Origin: Amphiprion ocellaris
Lineage: Eukaryota > Chordata > Actinopteri > Pomacentridae
DNA: 64,000 bases
Assembly (NCBI RefSeq): GCF_022539595.1
Contig: NC_072781.1
Span: 33,150,938-33,214,937 of the forward strand
Direction: 5' to 3'
Shown here: piece by piece, positions 24,225 to 36,150 of the stretch
Numbering within the stretch: the first letter of the stretch is position 1
Layout: each line of letters begins with the position of its first letter
The notes under the pieces: model-generated
What the model saw: only the letters and a program-made list of their open reading frames with translations
What the model was told of the DNA's origin: nothing
The model's database searches: none
Program-made: the position numbers and the translations under genes

Positions 24225-24408
24225 AATTGTTTTTTTTAAACAATATTTTGCAGAATTGACTTCGTTTATTAAATTACAGCAAATAAACCAGTAAAATCAC
24301 ACAAAATATGTATTTATGGATGTGGTATTCCTTTAAAAAAATCTGCAAATAATGTACTAAAAAGTCTATATTCATTCTTTTAAGCATGATTGAAGAATTA
24401 CATTTTTT
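24225..24408 (+). repeat. Repeat X, copy B left part
   Basis: Begins near TTTTGCAGAATTGACTTCG and includes AAATTACAGCAAATAAACCA and CATTCTTTTAAGCATGATTG. It continues at 25804-26075 once the LINE between them is removed. Confidence 0.8.
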
Positions 24409-25788
24409 TTGAACTTTTTATTTATTCCACATAGGTAAAACAGATGAAGATGTACAAAAGTAACACCAACACAATTTACAGACTACTCAGTCCATATCTT
24501 GTTACCTTCAGTCATAAATACATATATGTCCTTTCTGTACAAGTCATAGACCAGTCAAGATTACATATTTTACATAGATACCAACAAGTCTTGTTTTCTG
24601 ACCTCTGATATTCACTGGCACGGGTAAATAGGCAACCGAAGAGCTACTTACATAAATAAAATAAATACATTGCGGAGAAATGAATGAATGAATGAATGAA
24701 TGAATGAATGAATGAATGAATGAATGAATGAATGAATGAATGAATGAATAAATAAATTAATTAATTAAATTTTTAAAAAATTTAAAAAGGAGGCATTTAG
24801 AGCTCTGGCATCGCTTGTATAATCGGTTTCCATCTTCTCTCAAATTTTCCTAGTTTCAGTTGTAGTCTTGCTGTAATTTTTGCCATCATAAAAACCTTTT
24901 TTACTCCGTCTGTCCATTGTATTATGTTAGGGGGATGTGGTTTCAACCAACTCATTGTGATCATTTTCTTTGCTATCAAGAGCAGAACTCTCAATAGGTA
25001 TCTACAATCTCTGTCTATCAGATCCTCAGGTAATATCCCAAGTATATACAGGGTTGGGTCAAGATGGAGATCAACACCCAGAATTCTTTTTATTACTGTT
25101 TTCACACACCTCCAAAAGTCTATGATCTTCGGGCAATCCCAAAATATATGAGTGAAATCACCTACCATGCCACAATTCCTCCAACACAGATCTCATGTTT
25201 TACTATATTTTGCGATAACAGATGGGATGTTAAAGTAACGCATCTTCATTTTCCACTCAAACTCCCTCCATGTTGGACTGTTTGTTAATTTATGTCCAGA
25301 TCTGAACATTTCCTCCCAATCATCATCTGTTATTATTACGTTTGCTTCCAATTCCCATCTTTCTTTAACATCCGTATTATTGTCATTAGATTCATATTGT
25401 AGTGCTTTATATATTTTGAAATCAACCCTTTTTTTGATTCTTTCTCTGAAGATGACATAAACAGTTCTTCAATCTTTTTTTGGTCTTTCTTTCCCATTCA
25501 CTATGTTTCTGGAGATAATGTCTCAATTGCAAATATTTATAAAAATCATTATTTGGTAGATTAAATTCCTGTTTGAGTTGTTCAAATGATTTCAATATTG
25601 GCCCTGTAAAAACTTGTGCTATATATATTAACCCCTTGTTAGCCCATTTCTTAAATCCTGCATCCATAGTCCCTGGTGCAAAGTCTGGGTTTTTGTCTAT
25701 TTTTGTTGCTTTACTTACAGAGCTTGATATATTTAATTTCTTTTGTATTGTCGACCATATTTTCATTGTTTCTATTATCAAATCGTTT
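24409..25788 (-). mobile_element. 5'-truncated L1-type LINE with 15-bp duplication
   Basis: The insertion is flanked by AGAATTACATTTTTT at 24394-24408 and 25789-25803. On the minus strand the ORF2 end (24797-25788) shows motifs of the fish L1 C-terminal region: DFAPGTMDAGFKKWANKG, FNLPNNDFYKYLQLRHYL, CWRNCG and FTHIFWDCPKI. ORF2 is broken by a frameshift between about 25170 and 25420 and by a TGA at 25193-25195. After the stop comes a 3' UTR of about 390 bases with a (TGAA)n tract, an AATAAA signal next to the end, and a short A tail. It is a dead partial copy that lacks the endonuclease and RT core. Confidence 0.92.
24683..24750. repeat. (TGAA)n microsatellite
   Basis: About 17 perfect TGAA units, followed by AATAAATAAATTAATTAA, within the LINE 3' UTR. 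Confidence 0.97.
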
Positions 25789-25803
25789 AGAATTACATTT
25801 TTT

Positions 25804-26075
25804 AAAAACATATAAATTGTAAATAAATTAATAGACATTTGTTGTTATTTGAAAGAAAAATTGTGTATATTAAGAGTGAATATGTATTTTAAACGATGTC
25901 TTTTGTTTAATCACAGAAAAAAAATTCATGAAAAAGAAAAAAGAAACAAGACAAACTGTAATAACCATGTTCACATTTTATAATTAATAATTTATTCTTT
26001 TCCAGTATTAATATTGATTAAACTATTTTCTAAATCAGTTAAAAACATCTTCATTTTACAGACATTTGTCATTAC
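25804..26075 (+). repeat. Repeat X, copy B right part
   Basis: Contains TGAAAGAAAAATTGTGTATA and TTTAATCACAGAAAAAAAAT, matching 40374-40450 on the same strand. It ends CATTTGTCATTAC at the left edge of the 14-kb element. Confidence 0.8.
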
Positions 26076-26360
26076 TGGTCCGTGTATTTATCTGGCAACT
26101 GGATTTTCCGTTCTGAAACGGGTATTGAAAAACAAAAAACAAGTAGTTATTTGATTTTCGTTTTAAAATACAAAAATTAAAATTGAAATACAAGGCGTTT
26201 TTCCTTTTCATGATCAAAAGGGGATATACGAAATTTCAAAATGCTTTGATTTTCATTTTATATGTAGAATAACAAAAAATAAAATCAGTAAGAGATAGAA
26301 ACGAAAAAAGGTCCGTTTTTTTCATTTTCTGAGACCGGAAGTGGTCATCAGCAAGTGTGG
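26076..26360 (+). repeat. Left terminal inverted repeat of the 14-kb element
   Basis: Runs from TGGTCCGTGT to GTCATCAGCAAGTGTGG. AT-rich, with CGTTTT/AAAACG motifs. Homology to the right copy stops where the promoter-like segment begins. It has no terminal inverted repeats of its own, which argues against it being a stand-alone MITE. Confidence 0.9.
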
Positions 26361-26361
26361 C

Positions 26362-26515
26362 GCCAGAGAGCAGTGATTGGTCAGACTGACAGAGCCAGAG
26401 AGCAGTGATTGGTCAGACAGCGCGCTAGCGGATCTAGTCTGCTGTATGTATCTATGGTTGGGACGTCTGCTAGCGTCTCTGGCTGCTGTTGACCTGGTTT
26501 TTGGAGTAAAACACG
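26362..26515 (+). promoter_or_regulatory. Promoter-like first-exon segment, left end
   Basis: A 25-base unit ending in TGATTGGTCAGAC occurs twice (26362-26386 and 26394-26418), giving two inverted CCAAT boxes. CpG- and GC-richer sequence follows, ending in a good splice donor, CACG|GTAAGAAG, at 26515/26516. This is the layout of a TATA-less vertebrate promoter plus 5' exon pointing into the element. Transcription is inferred, not shown. Confidence 0.45.
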
Positions 26516-26639
26516 GTAAGAAGATAAATACTTCTATCCAGTAGCGTTGTTTTGTTGTACGTTAAGTCAGCGACTTGTGAAGAGTTGTGTTTTGTCGTGT
26601 TTGTGTTTGAGCAGTTGGTCCGTACGCGTTAGCTAGCTT

Positions 26640-27422
26640 AGCGGCTAAGTTAGCTAGCGGGCTAATTAACACAGGTGGCTAACTTACCGCTGAACACCTG
26701 TGTTAGTTGCTGCTGCAGCTGTCCTCATTATTAGAATGACCTTCTCAACCTGTATTTCTCTGCTGTGTATTTTAGCTTTTAAAATTTTTTTTAACTTTAA
26801 GGTTAACTGAAACCCGTTCAGCTGCACTGAAGTTTAACATTCAGCTGCTTTGAATTAAACCACGCTTAACTTAACATTGCGCAACATTACCTCTCTGAAT
26901 CTCCATAATGTCATTAAATTTCTTCTCTCTTCCACTGCTCAAGTTCAATCCAGTATATAAAGTGACATTAATAGTGAATAAACTAACAACCAGCCATTGT
27001 ATTTATTTATTATTGCATGTATTTGTAGTAAAACATGAGTTGAAACATCCTACTTTTGGATCTAGAACTGCACAAGCCGTTCATTTTCAGTCACCTGATG
27101 AGTTAAACTCCACTTTTTATGTGAGGTTGAAGCAGAAAGTCTGACTTAACAAAGAAAGTTGTTTATAATCTGTGATACCTGTTATCTCTGACTGAGGCTT
27201 TAGTTTTTGTTGAGCTGATTTACACGTAGAAACTTTGTTCAGGAAGATTTCTCAGTAGCTCAGAGGACAGGCTGCTTTTTACACAACCTTGTAAGAGAAT
27301 GTCTGTCAATGCTTTCAGCAGAATTTAGAAACGCAACACTTCCTAAACAGATATTTTGAGGCTGTGAGGTTGAACGTTTGAGAGTATATCAGTGTGTTTG
27401 TTTGTGGTCTTTCTGTTTCTAG
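26640..27422. other. Putative intron 1; no gene seen
   Basis: Begins with several TTAGCTAGC-type direct and inverted strings (26625-26690). The rest is AT-rich and non-repetitive up to the acceptor at 27422. Confidence 0.35.
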
Positions 27423-28598
27423 GTGGAAGCTGAATTAGTGAGGATGACTCCTGCTCCTGTCATCTCTAAGCTCCTCACACATCTTTACCTGCACATGAGG
27501 AAAATCACTCCTGTAGAATGCAGGTATGTTTGTCATTATTATAAAAAGATGTTGCCTGGTGACCTGTCAGAAACCCATTATACAGAGTCAGCCAAAATAA
27601 TGTTTACACACATCAGGAAAAGGAAAACTTGCATAAATATTTCAATACCAAATTTATTCAGACATCAGGAGATTAATAAAAGTTATCTTTGGCCTCTACA
27701 ATTACAAGAGGTGCTCAAAGTGGTGCCACTGGCTTCCAGACATTTCTGTTGTGTTGTAGACGTCACTTGTTGATGCTCCATTCATGAGGGTAGCGCCATC
27801 TGTTGGGAAAACATCATACAACAGGACACAGAGTTATCGTGATTTGTTTAGGTGGTGGTACATGTCAAACATCCACATGAATGTCAAGGTTTCCCAGCAG
27901 AATGTTGTGGCTGATGGGTGGATCTGTCTGCCTTTACTCTGACATCCAGAGTTATACAAAAGTGTAGAATGTGTGCAGTGCAGAAGAGATTTACTTTATT
28001 GGATGCAATTTTAGTGGTTCCATCAGAGAAAATCATATCCATATACAGATTTTTATTAATTCCAGGGCAGCTTTAGTAAAGATTATAATAATAACTACAT
28101 TAGATAATTCTTTGTTGCAGTTGGAATTTTGCAGACTGAGAGTTGGTTGAGAAGGTTTCAGTTCTTGTTTTAGCAAAATATGTTATAATAGAAGATCTTT
28201 ATTGTCATTGTACATGAAATTATCTGCAAACCAGCAAAGTGCATCAGTCTGAGGAATCTAAAAATAAATAAGTAAAGAAAAATGCTTCTAAAGCCAATAA
28301 TAAACAGAATATTTTGAGGGAATATTGTAAAAAGGAAAGAAAAGCTCCATTCTCACTCCTCCCAGGATAAACTGTCATTAAAATTGACTTTAAATTTAGC
28401 TTCAACATGAGATAAAAACATTTACGTTCATTACTGATGTTGTCAAGTTTTAATAAAGTTCATGCTACTTTTATAAAATGATGAAAGTGAATAAATTGTA
28501 TTTGTGTGATCTGTGTTTGATTTCTGTCTTTTCTCCTGTCATCCAGATGTTCAGAGGGAGATGATGCCACATCTGGTCCAGCTGATGGAAGGTCTTGA
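27423..28598 (+). other. Candidate spliced transcript exons 2-3
   Basis: Exon 2 (27423-27523) is preceded by a pyrimidine-rich TTTCTGTTTCTAG acceptor and followed by a GCAG|GTATGT donor. Exon 3 starts at 28547 after TTTTCTCCTGTCATCCAG. An ATG at 27444 opens a frame that would cross the junction and stop at 28596-28598, giving only about 43 residues, beginning MTPAPVISKLLTHLYLHMRK. No domain is recognised. It may be a non-coding transcript driven by the left-end promoter. The splice sites are good matches but unproved. Confidence 0.3.
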
Positions 28599-28599
28599 A

Positions 28600-30379
28600 G
28601 TTCTCTGACTGGCCTCGACTGAAGATGGTCGTCTCACTGGATTTAAGGTTCAGATGCTCAGTAGCAAACTCCACCAATGAGCCAACTGGGAAGCATTAGG
28701 TTTATTAAATGTTGCTATGAAGGTTTCGCTGTTTTTCTTTGTGAATGCAATGAGCTCCAACTGAAACTTGAATTAGAACTTAGAAGTAAATCCTTCCATC
28801 TGAAAGGATTTAGTTGCATTAATAACCTCATAACATTCTAATTTTTATTCCAGTCTTGGTTGGAAATGGAATCTCTGTATTGATTCAGGTAAAAACTGAA
28901 CTTCACAGCATGTTGGAGCAAAACAACCAGATGAAAACTGTGATGGTGTTGGATTGTCAGACCGTAATGTTGCAGCTCAAAGCAGCTTTTCTAGCTCAGT
29001 TCATTCTGACATTCAGCTATGAATCAACACAGCAGATGGTGATCCATGCTGTGGAAGTCTCACATCTCCTGATTTAATGGAGCTGCTTTGCACTTTTTAC
29101 ACTGTTTATTCACCAACACTTTATTTAATAAAAGTCCCATCTAGTTTTTATGAGGAATGTGATGTTTTAATTTCTCTGTGAATAACTGCAGTCTAATGGA
29201 ACAGCTGGAATTGTAACATCTGTCCTGATATTGATCATGAAGTATTGATCAGAATACTTATGGTCAGCAGTCATCCCTGAAGTTTTACATTAAAATCTTT
29301 ACTTGTGTTGTGAACTTTGGTAAGAAGCAGAAACTTTAGCGTTGCCATGGATACATGAGTGTTAAATTCTGTCCATGTTTCCATTTTTGGAAATTCAGTC
29401 CAGCAGATGAGTTTGTTTTTACTGCCAGCTACATTCAGTCTGAGATATTAAGAATAAATAAATAAATGTGCATAATGTGGAAATGAACAGATTCTATTTT
29501 TATTTATTCCTACAGCTGCTACATGGAAAGTTCCAGAATGTGGAGGAATTTAGTCTCACAATCACAGACAACAAATATTATCTGAAAGTCGGGTTATTGT
29601 TGTTTATCAGCACAATACAAAAAGATTCATGTTAGAAATATTCCAGTTAAGACTCTAGAATATCAGGATTTATGTAAATTTACCTCAATAATATGATTGT
29701 TCAGGTTAAGATTGTACAGTGATATTTATTATGCAAGTTTAGCTGATTAAAGTTTATGACTCTGCACTACAATATTATTTATTATTTAAATTGACATCAT
29801 TATTATAATATTTAGGGTCAGACTCTACAGTATTGAGATTAAGAAATCAAATATTCTATAAAATGTAAATACACTGAACTAATCTGGATATATTTAAGTG
29901 AGACTCTACAATATTATTTATGACACAAATCTATCTAAATCAACATTTTAATCATTTTTTACTCCAAACATTGACTGGACTGATTTAAATATTAAAATCA
30001 CTCCTTTCTAATCCTCTGCTGTACGTTCAAACCTGAGGCCTTAAATAGAAACACACAAGTATCTGATTGAAGGAACTTCTGCAGAGTCCTGGTTCCAGAA
30101 CATGATGATAGAATTATAGACAAACTTTAACAAAAGCTGCCTGAGAGTTTACAGGTTTTTATGTTAGATTTCTTCAGTAATTTAATGAGAGTTATCAGCA
30201 AAAATCAGGTGTTCATTTGATGAACTTCATTTCCTAAAACATCCAGAATTGGAGCTCATATCTTTGGCAGCTGTAAAGTTTCTGCTCCTTCAAAGTTCAC
30301 AACACAATGAATGAATTCCTAAAACACTCTCAATGCTGGAGAGCGTTTGATGCTGAAGCAGTGACCAGTTTTTCTGTTT
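28600..30379. other. No gene seen inside the 14-kb element
   Basis: AT-rich, non-repetitive. A 73-residue open frame at 28856-29077 has no recognisable domain. Confidence 0.35.
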
Positions 30380-31200
30380 CTTCTCTGGAGATGCACAATG
30401 AGGGACGTCTGCAGAGACTGAGAAAGAGTCTCAGACTTCATTGAAGACTACAAGGAGAAAAACTATCAGACAGCAGACGGCTGCATTCAAGGTGAGATCT
30501 GAACATTTGATCTGGAACAGGAATTCAATAATGGCAGCATGAGCTTCATTTCAGTCTGTAGCTGCTGAATTCATGGATGAATCATCTGGCACTAGAGAGG
30601 AAGACCATCAAACATCCACATCAGCTGATGGAGGTCCAAGAGTCTCACCCAACAAACAACCTACAGAGTGAAGACCTCCAATCTGATTGGACGGCCTCCT
30701 ATTCAGCCACATGTGAACAAATGCCTCTAAGCTGATTTGTTTTCTAAAATAAATCTAGTTTAAGTCCTAATCTATACCTGTGTGTTTGCTTCTTTACACT
30801 GCTGTTAACAGTTTAGGCTGTTAGATTGTTCCAGATAAGACAAGTACAAGATTCTTCAGAGCCGTTCTACCACGAGCCTGACAGGAAGAACTCCAACAGC
30901 TACTGAATGTTCCTGTGGTCCCCTCAAGGCTACAGGAGGAGTCCTACGAGGACGAGCTGGTCCACCTGATGGCGGCCAGTCGCTGCGGTTCAAAGCCAAC
31001 ACCGACTACGTGGACTTCTACTGGACCACATCGAGGCCTTCAAACCGGACCAACAAGTTCAGCGACTCCCCGACTCGTGGGTCTGAGGACGCCGCCGAGC
31101 CTCGGTCCAGCCGGCCTCCTGTCTGTGGGTGTTTGAGTGCTGAGAGGTTTGTGGATGCATGTGAACGTTCTGTGTTGAAACAGCAGCTTTGGACTCAGTA
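30380..31200 (+). other. Exon-like coding debris, unidentified
   Basis: Two short stretches read like protein-coding exons. One gives FIEDYKEKNYQTADGCIQ and stops at a CAAG|GTGAGA donor (30491/30492). The other, at about 30930-31050, gives LQEESYEDELVHLMAA and, in a shifted frame, LRFKANTDYVDFYW. Composition rises in G+C at both. The frames do not join without a shift, so they look like remnants of a captured or decayed gene. I do not recognise the family. Confidence 0.35.
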
Positions 31201-31499
31201 ACGCCGGGAAAAACCAAGAGCTCCTTTATTTGTGACTTCCACTAAAAAACTGATGAAAATAAGTTTGTCAGGGTTCTGACTGATAACAGATTATTAAATA
31301 ATGAAAATAATCCTTTAAATATTCCTTTAAACAATCCTTTTAGGTCTAAATTTCCTTTACACTGACTTCTTGGTAAGTATCAGAAGGTGGTTTTCAACTT
31401 TCTTTGTTAACTTTCTGCTTCAACTTTAAACTAAATTTCCTTGACTAACCCCGCCCTCTGGACTTCCAGGAAGCTGTGTTCCTATTGGCTGTCCAGGTG

Positions 31500-31590
31500 G
31501 CTGCTTGGTGTTATCAGGAACACCTGAGCAGCTTGGTGTTATCAGGAGCAGCTTGGTGTTATCAGGAACACCTGAGCAGCTCAGTGTCTT
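31500..31590. repeat. Short tandem repeat GCTTGGTGTTATCAGGA
   Basis: The string AGCTTGGTGTTATCAGGAAC, followed by ACCTGAGC, recurs three times in 90 bases, one copy lacking the ACCTG part. Confidence 0.85.
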
Positions 31591-32639
31591 CCTGCTTTAT
31601 TTAGCTGCAGACAAACATTTCCTCTGTTTCTCTTCACCAGTGAACTGGGTTTGGTTCCATTGCTTTAGTTTGTTCTTTAGGCGTTGGCTTGCAGCTTCCA
31701 GCAGTAAAATCGTCTTTAATGTGTTTCTTGGTGTGTTTTAGGGCTTTGTACTGGATAGTTGTCTTGGTAAAGGTGGTTCTTTAGCCACAGTTAGCACATG
31801 GTGCTAATGTGTGCAGTGATTAGTGGATTTGGTGCAGCTGTGTCTTTATCTTGGCTGTAGTGAGTCTTCAGAGGTTTTTGGTCAGACACATTCTGTATTC
31901 TTGTTTGAGAACCAGCGTTGGTTGTCCAGAAGGTAAGAGTTCCTGTCCTGATTCTCTGTTCTCAGAGGTTCTCTGGTAGGCTGCAGGAGACTTTAGTGTT
32001 TGGGTTGTGCTAGTTTGGTTTTTGTACGGTTTCATTTGGACGACTATCTTGAGGCTCCTCCATGTGGTTTAGTGAGGTTTTCTGGAACAGTTCTACAAAG
32101 CAACCTGCAGCAGAAGAGACTTTGAGAGTTTTTAGGAAGTTCTGGAGACCAGACTTTAGAGTAGCAGAAACATTTGTCAGCAGTTTGAGCAGGAGAAGGT
32201 GAGCTTCAGAGTAGAAATGAGATGGAAACCTTCTTGACCCGTGTGGTGAGGTCCTGTACCAAGAGTTTGAGCAGGTTGTGAAGAGTCTGTCGTTCTTTGG
32301 TCTGAAAGCACAAGAAGAGTCGACTCATTAAAGGAGAAAACAGGAGATATTGTTGGTTCTTCTGTCACTCTGCAGTTTCCTTAGACTGAATATCAAGTTT
32401 ACATTTTAAATGATTTCCCATGTGAGCCCAAGAAGACTTCAATAAACTCCCTCCATCCCCTGAACACAACACATTTTATTACCATGTTAAATCTTTTTTT
32501 AAAATATGTTATTGAGTTTTAATCATAGTTTTAGCATAGTTTTTCTCTTTGTTTAGTTTTGTCATCTGTGTAAAAGGTGCTGAACAAATAAAGTTGAATT
32601 GATAAACTCAATAATTGACTAACTCATGATTGTGACAAC

Positions 32640-33420
32640 AGAAATATTTTCATTGTGATTTAAGGGTTTGTTTCATTTTTAAGGTTGGGGTTAAAATCTT
32701 GACAGAAAAAAGATTAAAGAAATAAATTACATTAAAAAAGCAATTAAAGGAAAAAACATTTAATACAATAAAACTTTTGAAAAGAAAATTAAACATTAAA
32801 TACAATTATATTAAACAGACAAAATATTTAATTAGATAATTAAACAGAAGATACAAAATGTAATTATGAAATTAAACAAAATTTTTAAACAAAAATATTA
32901 AACATTAAAGATGAAATATTTTAGACAATGAAATTTTTTTTAAAATATAATAAAAAAAATTAAGCGTTTAAAAAACTACTAAACATTTAGATTATTAAAC
33001 CTTTAAAAAGACAAAACATTTAATTAAAAAATTCAATGTTTAATTAGAAAATTAAACAGAAAATACAATGAAGCATTTAAAAAGAAAATTAAACATTAAA
33101 AGGTGGTAAAGCATTTAAAAAGAAAAACCTTAAAGATTTAATCAAAAAATTAAACATTGGGAAAGAAAAGGAAATTTTTCAAACTAGCCGATAAAACATT
33201 TGAAAAAACAACAAATATTATAAAGACAAAACATTTTGAAATCAAATCAGACATTACAAAAGAATAAAAGGTGAGAAAAGAGCAAAACTAAACATTTAAG
33301 AAGAATCAAACTAAAGACAAAACATTTGAAAAGACACCAGTTAGACTTTAGAAGATCAAATTAAACAGAAGAGACAATAAAACAATCAAAAAGAGCAAAA
33401 ACAGATAAAGTACTTAAAGC
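32640..33420. other. Low-complexity AATTAAACATT-rich DNA
   Basis: A very A-rich stretch of degenerate AAATTAAACATTAAA-like units with no regular period. A LINE-type tail string AACAAATAAAGTTGAATTGA lies just upstream at about 32584. No coding region. Confidence 0.6.
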
Positions 33421-33736
33421 GTTTTCTAGTCTGAAATGAAAACAAGTTGTTTCTTCAAACATTTCCTCTTTCTATGTTCTTGGTTTGATTGTGGACAGAT
33501 TTACTAAGAACTCATTTCAGAAAACTGCTTTCCAGATAAAGTCTACTAGTAGTTGAAGGCATTTATCAAACTAATGTTACCTTCTGATCTCCACAAACTT
33601 TACTGTTCAGTGAAGAGAATCAAAGTTTGTTGAGGATTTCTGAAAAACCCACAGGTGAAGGTCTGAGAAGAACTCAGATGGATGATCTAAATGTGAAATC
33701 AAGACTCATGGTCACAAGTTTTAAGGCTTCTGTTAA

Positions 33737-33995
33737 CCAGAAAGTTCAAACTAACAGAGAAGTACTGAGAAACTTTTAAAACTTCAGTCCTCAGACTGTC
33801 TGAAGGTTCAAACTAACAGAGAACTACTCAAGAACTTCTAGGATTTCAGCCCTCAGACTGTCTGAAGGTTCAATCTAACAAAGAACTACTCAGGAACTTA
33901 GAAGATATCAGTCCTTGGACTGTCTGAAAGTTCAATCTAACAGAGATCTACTGTGGGACTTAGAAAATTTCGGCCCTCAGACTGTGTGAAAGCTC
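33737..33995. repeat. ~62-bp tandem repeat, about four units
   Basis: Units begin CAGACTGTCTGAAGGTTCAA and contain CTAACAGAGAACTACTC. Starts lie near 33795, 33857, 33918 and 33978, a period of 60-62 bases. Confidence 0.85.
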
Positions 33996-34184
33996 AGGTC
34001 CTGAGGACTCGGGAGGTGTGGAGGCTTTGGAAAGTCTTGGAACTGAGGGTTCAACCCTCCAGCACAAAGGCTGAAGTCCCACCTCCTGAGAAAAACGGTC
34101 GAGTCGAGACTCGAGTCAAAAAAAAAAGTCGAAAACCACCAAAAATAGATGACAAATGCGCAAAAAAAAGTAGAATTAGTATCT

Positions 34185-34258
34185 GAGCGAGTAGCTCAGG
34201 GGGATAAGAGGATAGACTACCAAGCGGAAGGTCGCAGGTTCAAGACCAGCCACCGGCA
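34185..34258 (+). tRNA. tRNA-like sequence (probable pseudogene)
   Basis: Contains an A box-like GTAGCTCAGGGGGATAAGAG and a B box-like GGTTCAAGACC 36 bases further on, followed by GCCACCGGCA. The acceptor and T stems pair poorly and the B box departs from the usual GGTTCRANTCC. It may be a tRNA pseudogene or a SINE head. Confidence 0.4.
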
Positions 34259-34302
34259 CTTTTCTTTCTTTGTCTTTGTCAGGATTTTGATAAAACTTAA
34301 GA

Positions 34303-34372
34303 AGGGTCTGGTCTTGAACCAGCGACCTGCAGCTCCATAGGCAAATCCTTAACTCACTGAGCTACAGATCAG
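34303..34372 (-). tRNA. tRNA-like sequence, inverted partner
   Basis: Minus-strand reading gives TGTAGCTCAGTGAGTTAAGG (A box) and CGCTGGTTCAAGACCAGAC (B box). It faces the copy at 34185-34258 across about 45 bases. The two share the boxes but differ in the middle, so they are not a recent inverted duplication. Confidence 0.45.
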
Positions 34373-34439
34373 ATGAAAAGAAATAAATTCGTCGTCCCTT
34401 TGACATCGTAGTTCCTGAAGTGACCACATGGGTGGAGCC

Positions 34440-34620
34440 AAGGCGGAGTCTGGGTGGAGTCAGGGCGGAGAGTAGGTGGAGAGGTGGGTGGCGGCCTCCC
34501 CCCTCGCTCCCCCACCACCCCCCACCACCCACCACACCTTCCCCCGCCCCACGAGTTCTTCGAGTCTCCACGAGTTCTTCGAGTCTCCACAGGTTTTCCC
34601 GAGTTTCTTGAGTTTCCACC
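34440..34620. repeat. GC-rich patch with CACGAGTTCTTCGAGTCTC repeats
   Basis: A G/C-skewed stretch of CCACCACCCCC strings (34490-34545) is followed by two exact copies of CACGAGTTCTTCGAGTCTC and a third diverged copy. Open frames here are proline/glycine/arginine-rich artefacts. Confidence 0.7.
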
Positions 34621-34759
34621 AGGTCGGAGGCAGAACAACTTGTCATGAAGAGGTGTTGAAGTCGGCCAGGATGGACTGACTTTTTACAGCGACTAGAAGG
34701 AAGACCACTAGAAGAGCAGGTCTTTAACCACCATCCATAAAATCCATGGAGTCGCTCCA

Positions 34760-35170
34760 GAGAAATGAAGGGAGGTCAACTTTTATCAACCTCCATCCAC
34801 ATGTTCAACTTGATATCTTTGACATTTTTAGCACCACAAACCTTTAGTATCACACTTTATTATCATTTATTAGGACTTTCATGGAATCCACCAGCAGATT
34901 TAGTTTTTGTTGACAAACTTTATTCTTGTCGTCGTGGGACTGCAGTATTTAAAACTCTTCCATTTGACCTCATGTTTATTAGTTTTAGTGGAGAAACTTA
35001 TTTTAATTGTCCATTAGTCTCTTAAAAACCAAATAATAAATTGGATTCGTCAAGAGCTTTACATTTCTTACTTTGTCATATTTTAAATATGACAAAAAAC
35101 ATTGAAAATAAAGTGTCTTGAGACAATCTGACCTGTAATTGGTGTTATATAAATAAAATTGAATTAAAAT
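34760..35170. other. AT-rich DNA ending in a LINE/SINE-type tail
   Basis: The string GTGTTATATAAATAAAATTG preceded by CTTGAGACAATCTGACCTG near 35107-35165 matches the 3' tail of common fish L2-type retroposons. Upstream sequence is too diverged to name. Confidence 0.5.
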
Positions 35171-35628
35171 TGTATGTATCTTGTAATGTTGGAGTAATTC
35201 AGCCATATATGTTGGAAAACACATTTTCTTTGTCCATTAATCTGTTGATTGTTTTCTCCACTAATTCATTTCTTCTTTTGGTTTATAAAATGTCAAAACC
35301 AAATATATTCAGTTTACTGACATAAAAACCAAAAAGATTTACATTCATTATGCAGGAATCAGGCAGTTTTTCACTTTTTATCTTAGTTTAGTCAGAAAGA
35401 TAGTTGATAATGTGTGAATTGTTGCAGCTTGTGAGCCGTAAAAGGTTTTAATCTTTAGGGCCGAGTGTCAGAAAACATTTAGAAACCAACATTAACAAAA
35501 CACTCAACAAAGATTTGAACATCATTAAAGGGAACTCCAACTTTTGCATGACAATGTCTAATTAAAGGACATTTATTTCCAACGTAAATGTGTGATATTC
35601 ATCCTCTGGAGCTTTCTCTTCACATCGT

Positions 35629-36150
35629 CTTCCACCTGGACTGGTTTGGTCGGGAGCATGTGCAACAAACATTTGAAAAACTGCACTTTAACATCAATGA
35701 ATGACACTGAAGTTTAATCTCTACATAAATGAGACTGAGTCTGGATGTGCTGCTCTGTCATTAACTCCTAAGTTTAGGGAAAGTTAAAACAAAAGAGGAC
35801 AGTTCAGATCAGACTTGAGAATGAACTTATTTTGAACAAACATCTCAGACTTTCTGAGCTTCAGCACCTCTAGCAAGATATTTTAACAACAAGCAACTCA
35901 AGAGATCCACAAGTTGGAGAGAGTTAGCTTTAGCTGAGCCAAAGAACATGTGGGACGCTAACCTAGCAAACATTTCAGACTTTTCTCTATGAATTCTGAG
36001 AAATAATTTCCTATTTAATGACAGAGCTACACATCTTAACTCAGTCTCATTAAAACAGACTCTAATTCAGTGTCATCCATCCATATTAAAGTGCAGTTAC
36101 CCAAAATGTTTGTTGCATGAGCTCCAACAAAACCTGTCCAGGTAGAAGGC
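35629..36150. repeat. Imperfect foldback, ~140-bp arms
   Basis: The left arm (35629-35770) and right arm (36008-36150) are inverted copies, sharing CACCTGGAC, GCAACAAACATTT, ACTGCACTTTAA and ATGAGACTGAGT in mirrored order. The loop includes 35889-35952, whose string CTCAAGAGATCCACAAGTTG and following bases recur directly at 37470-37531. Confidence 0.75.

Noticed and set aside
34362..34648. Gly/Trp- and Pro-rich frames on both strands
   Set aside because: Low-complexity G/C skew with short direct repeats; no domain.
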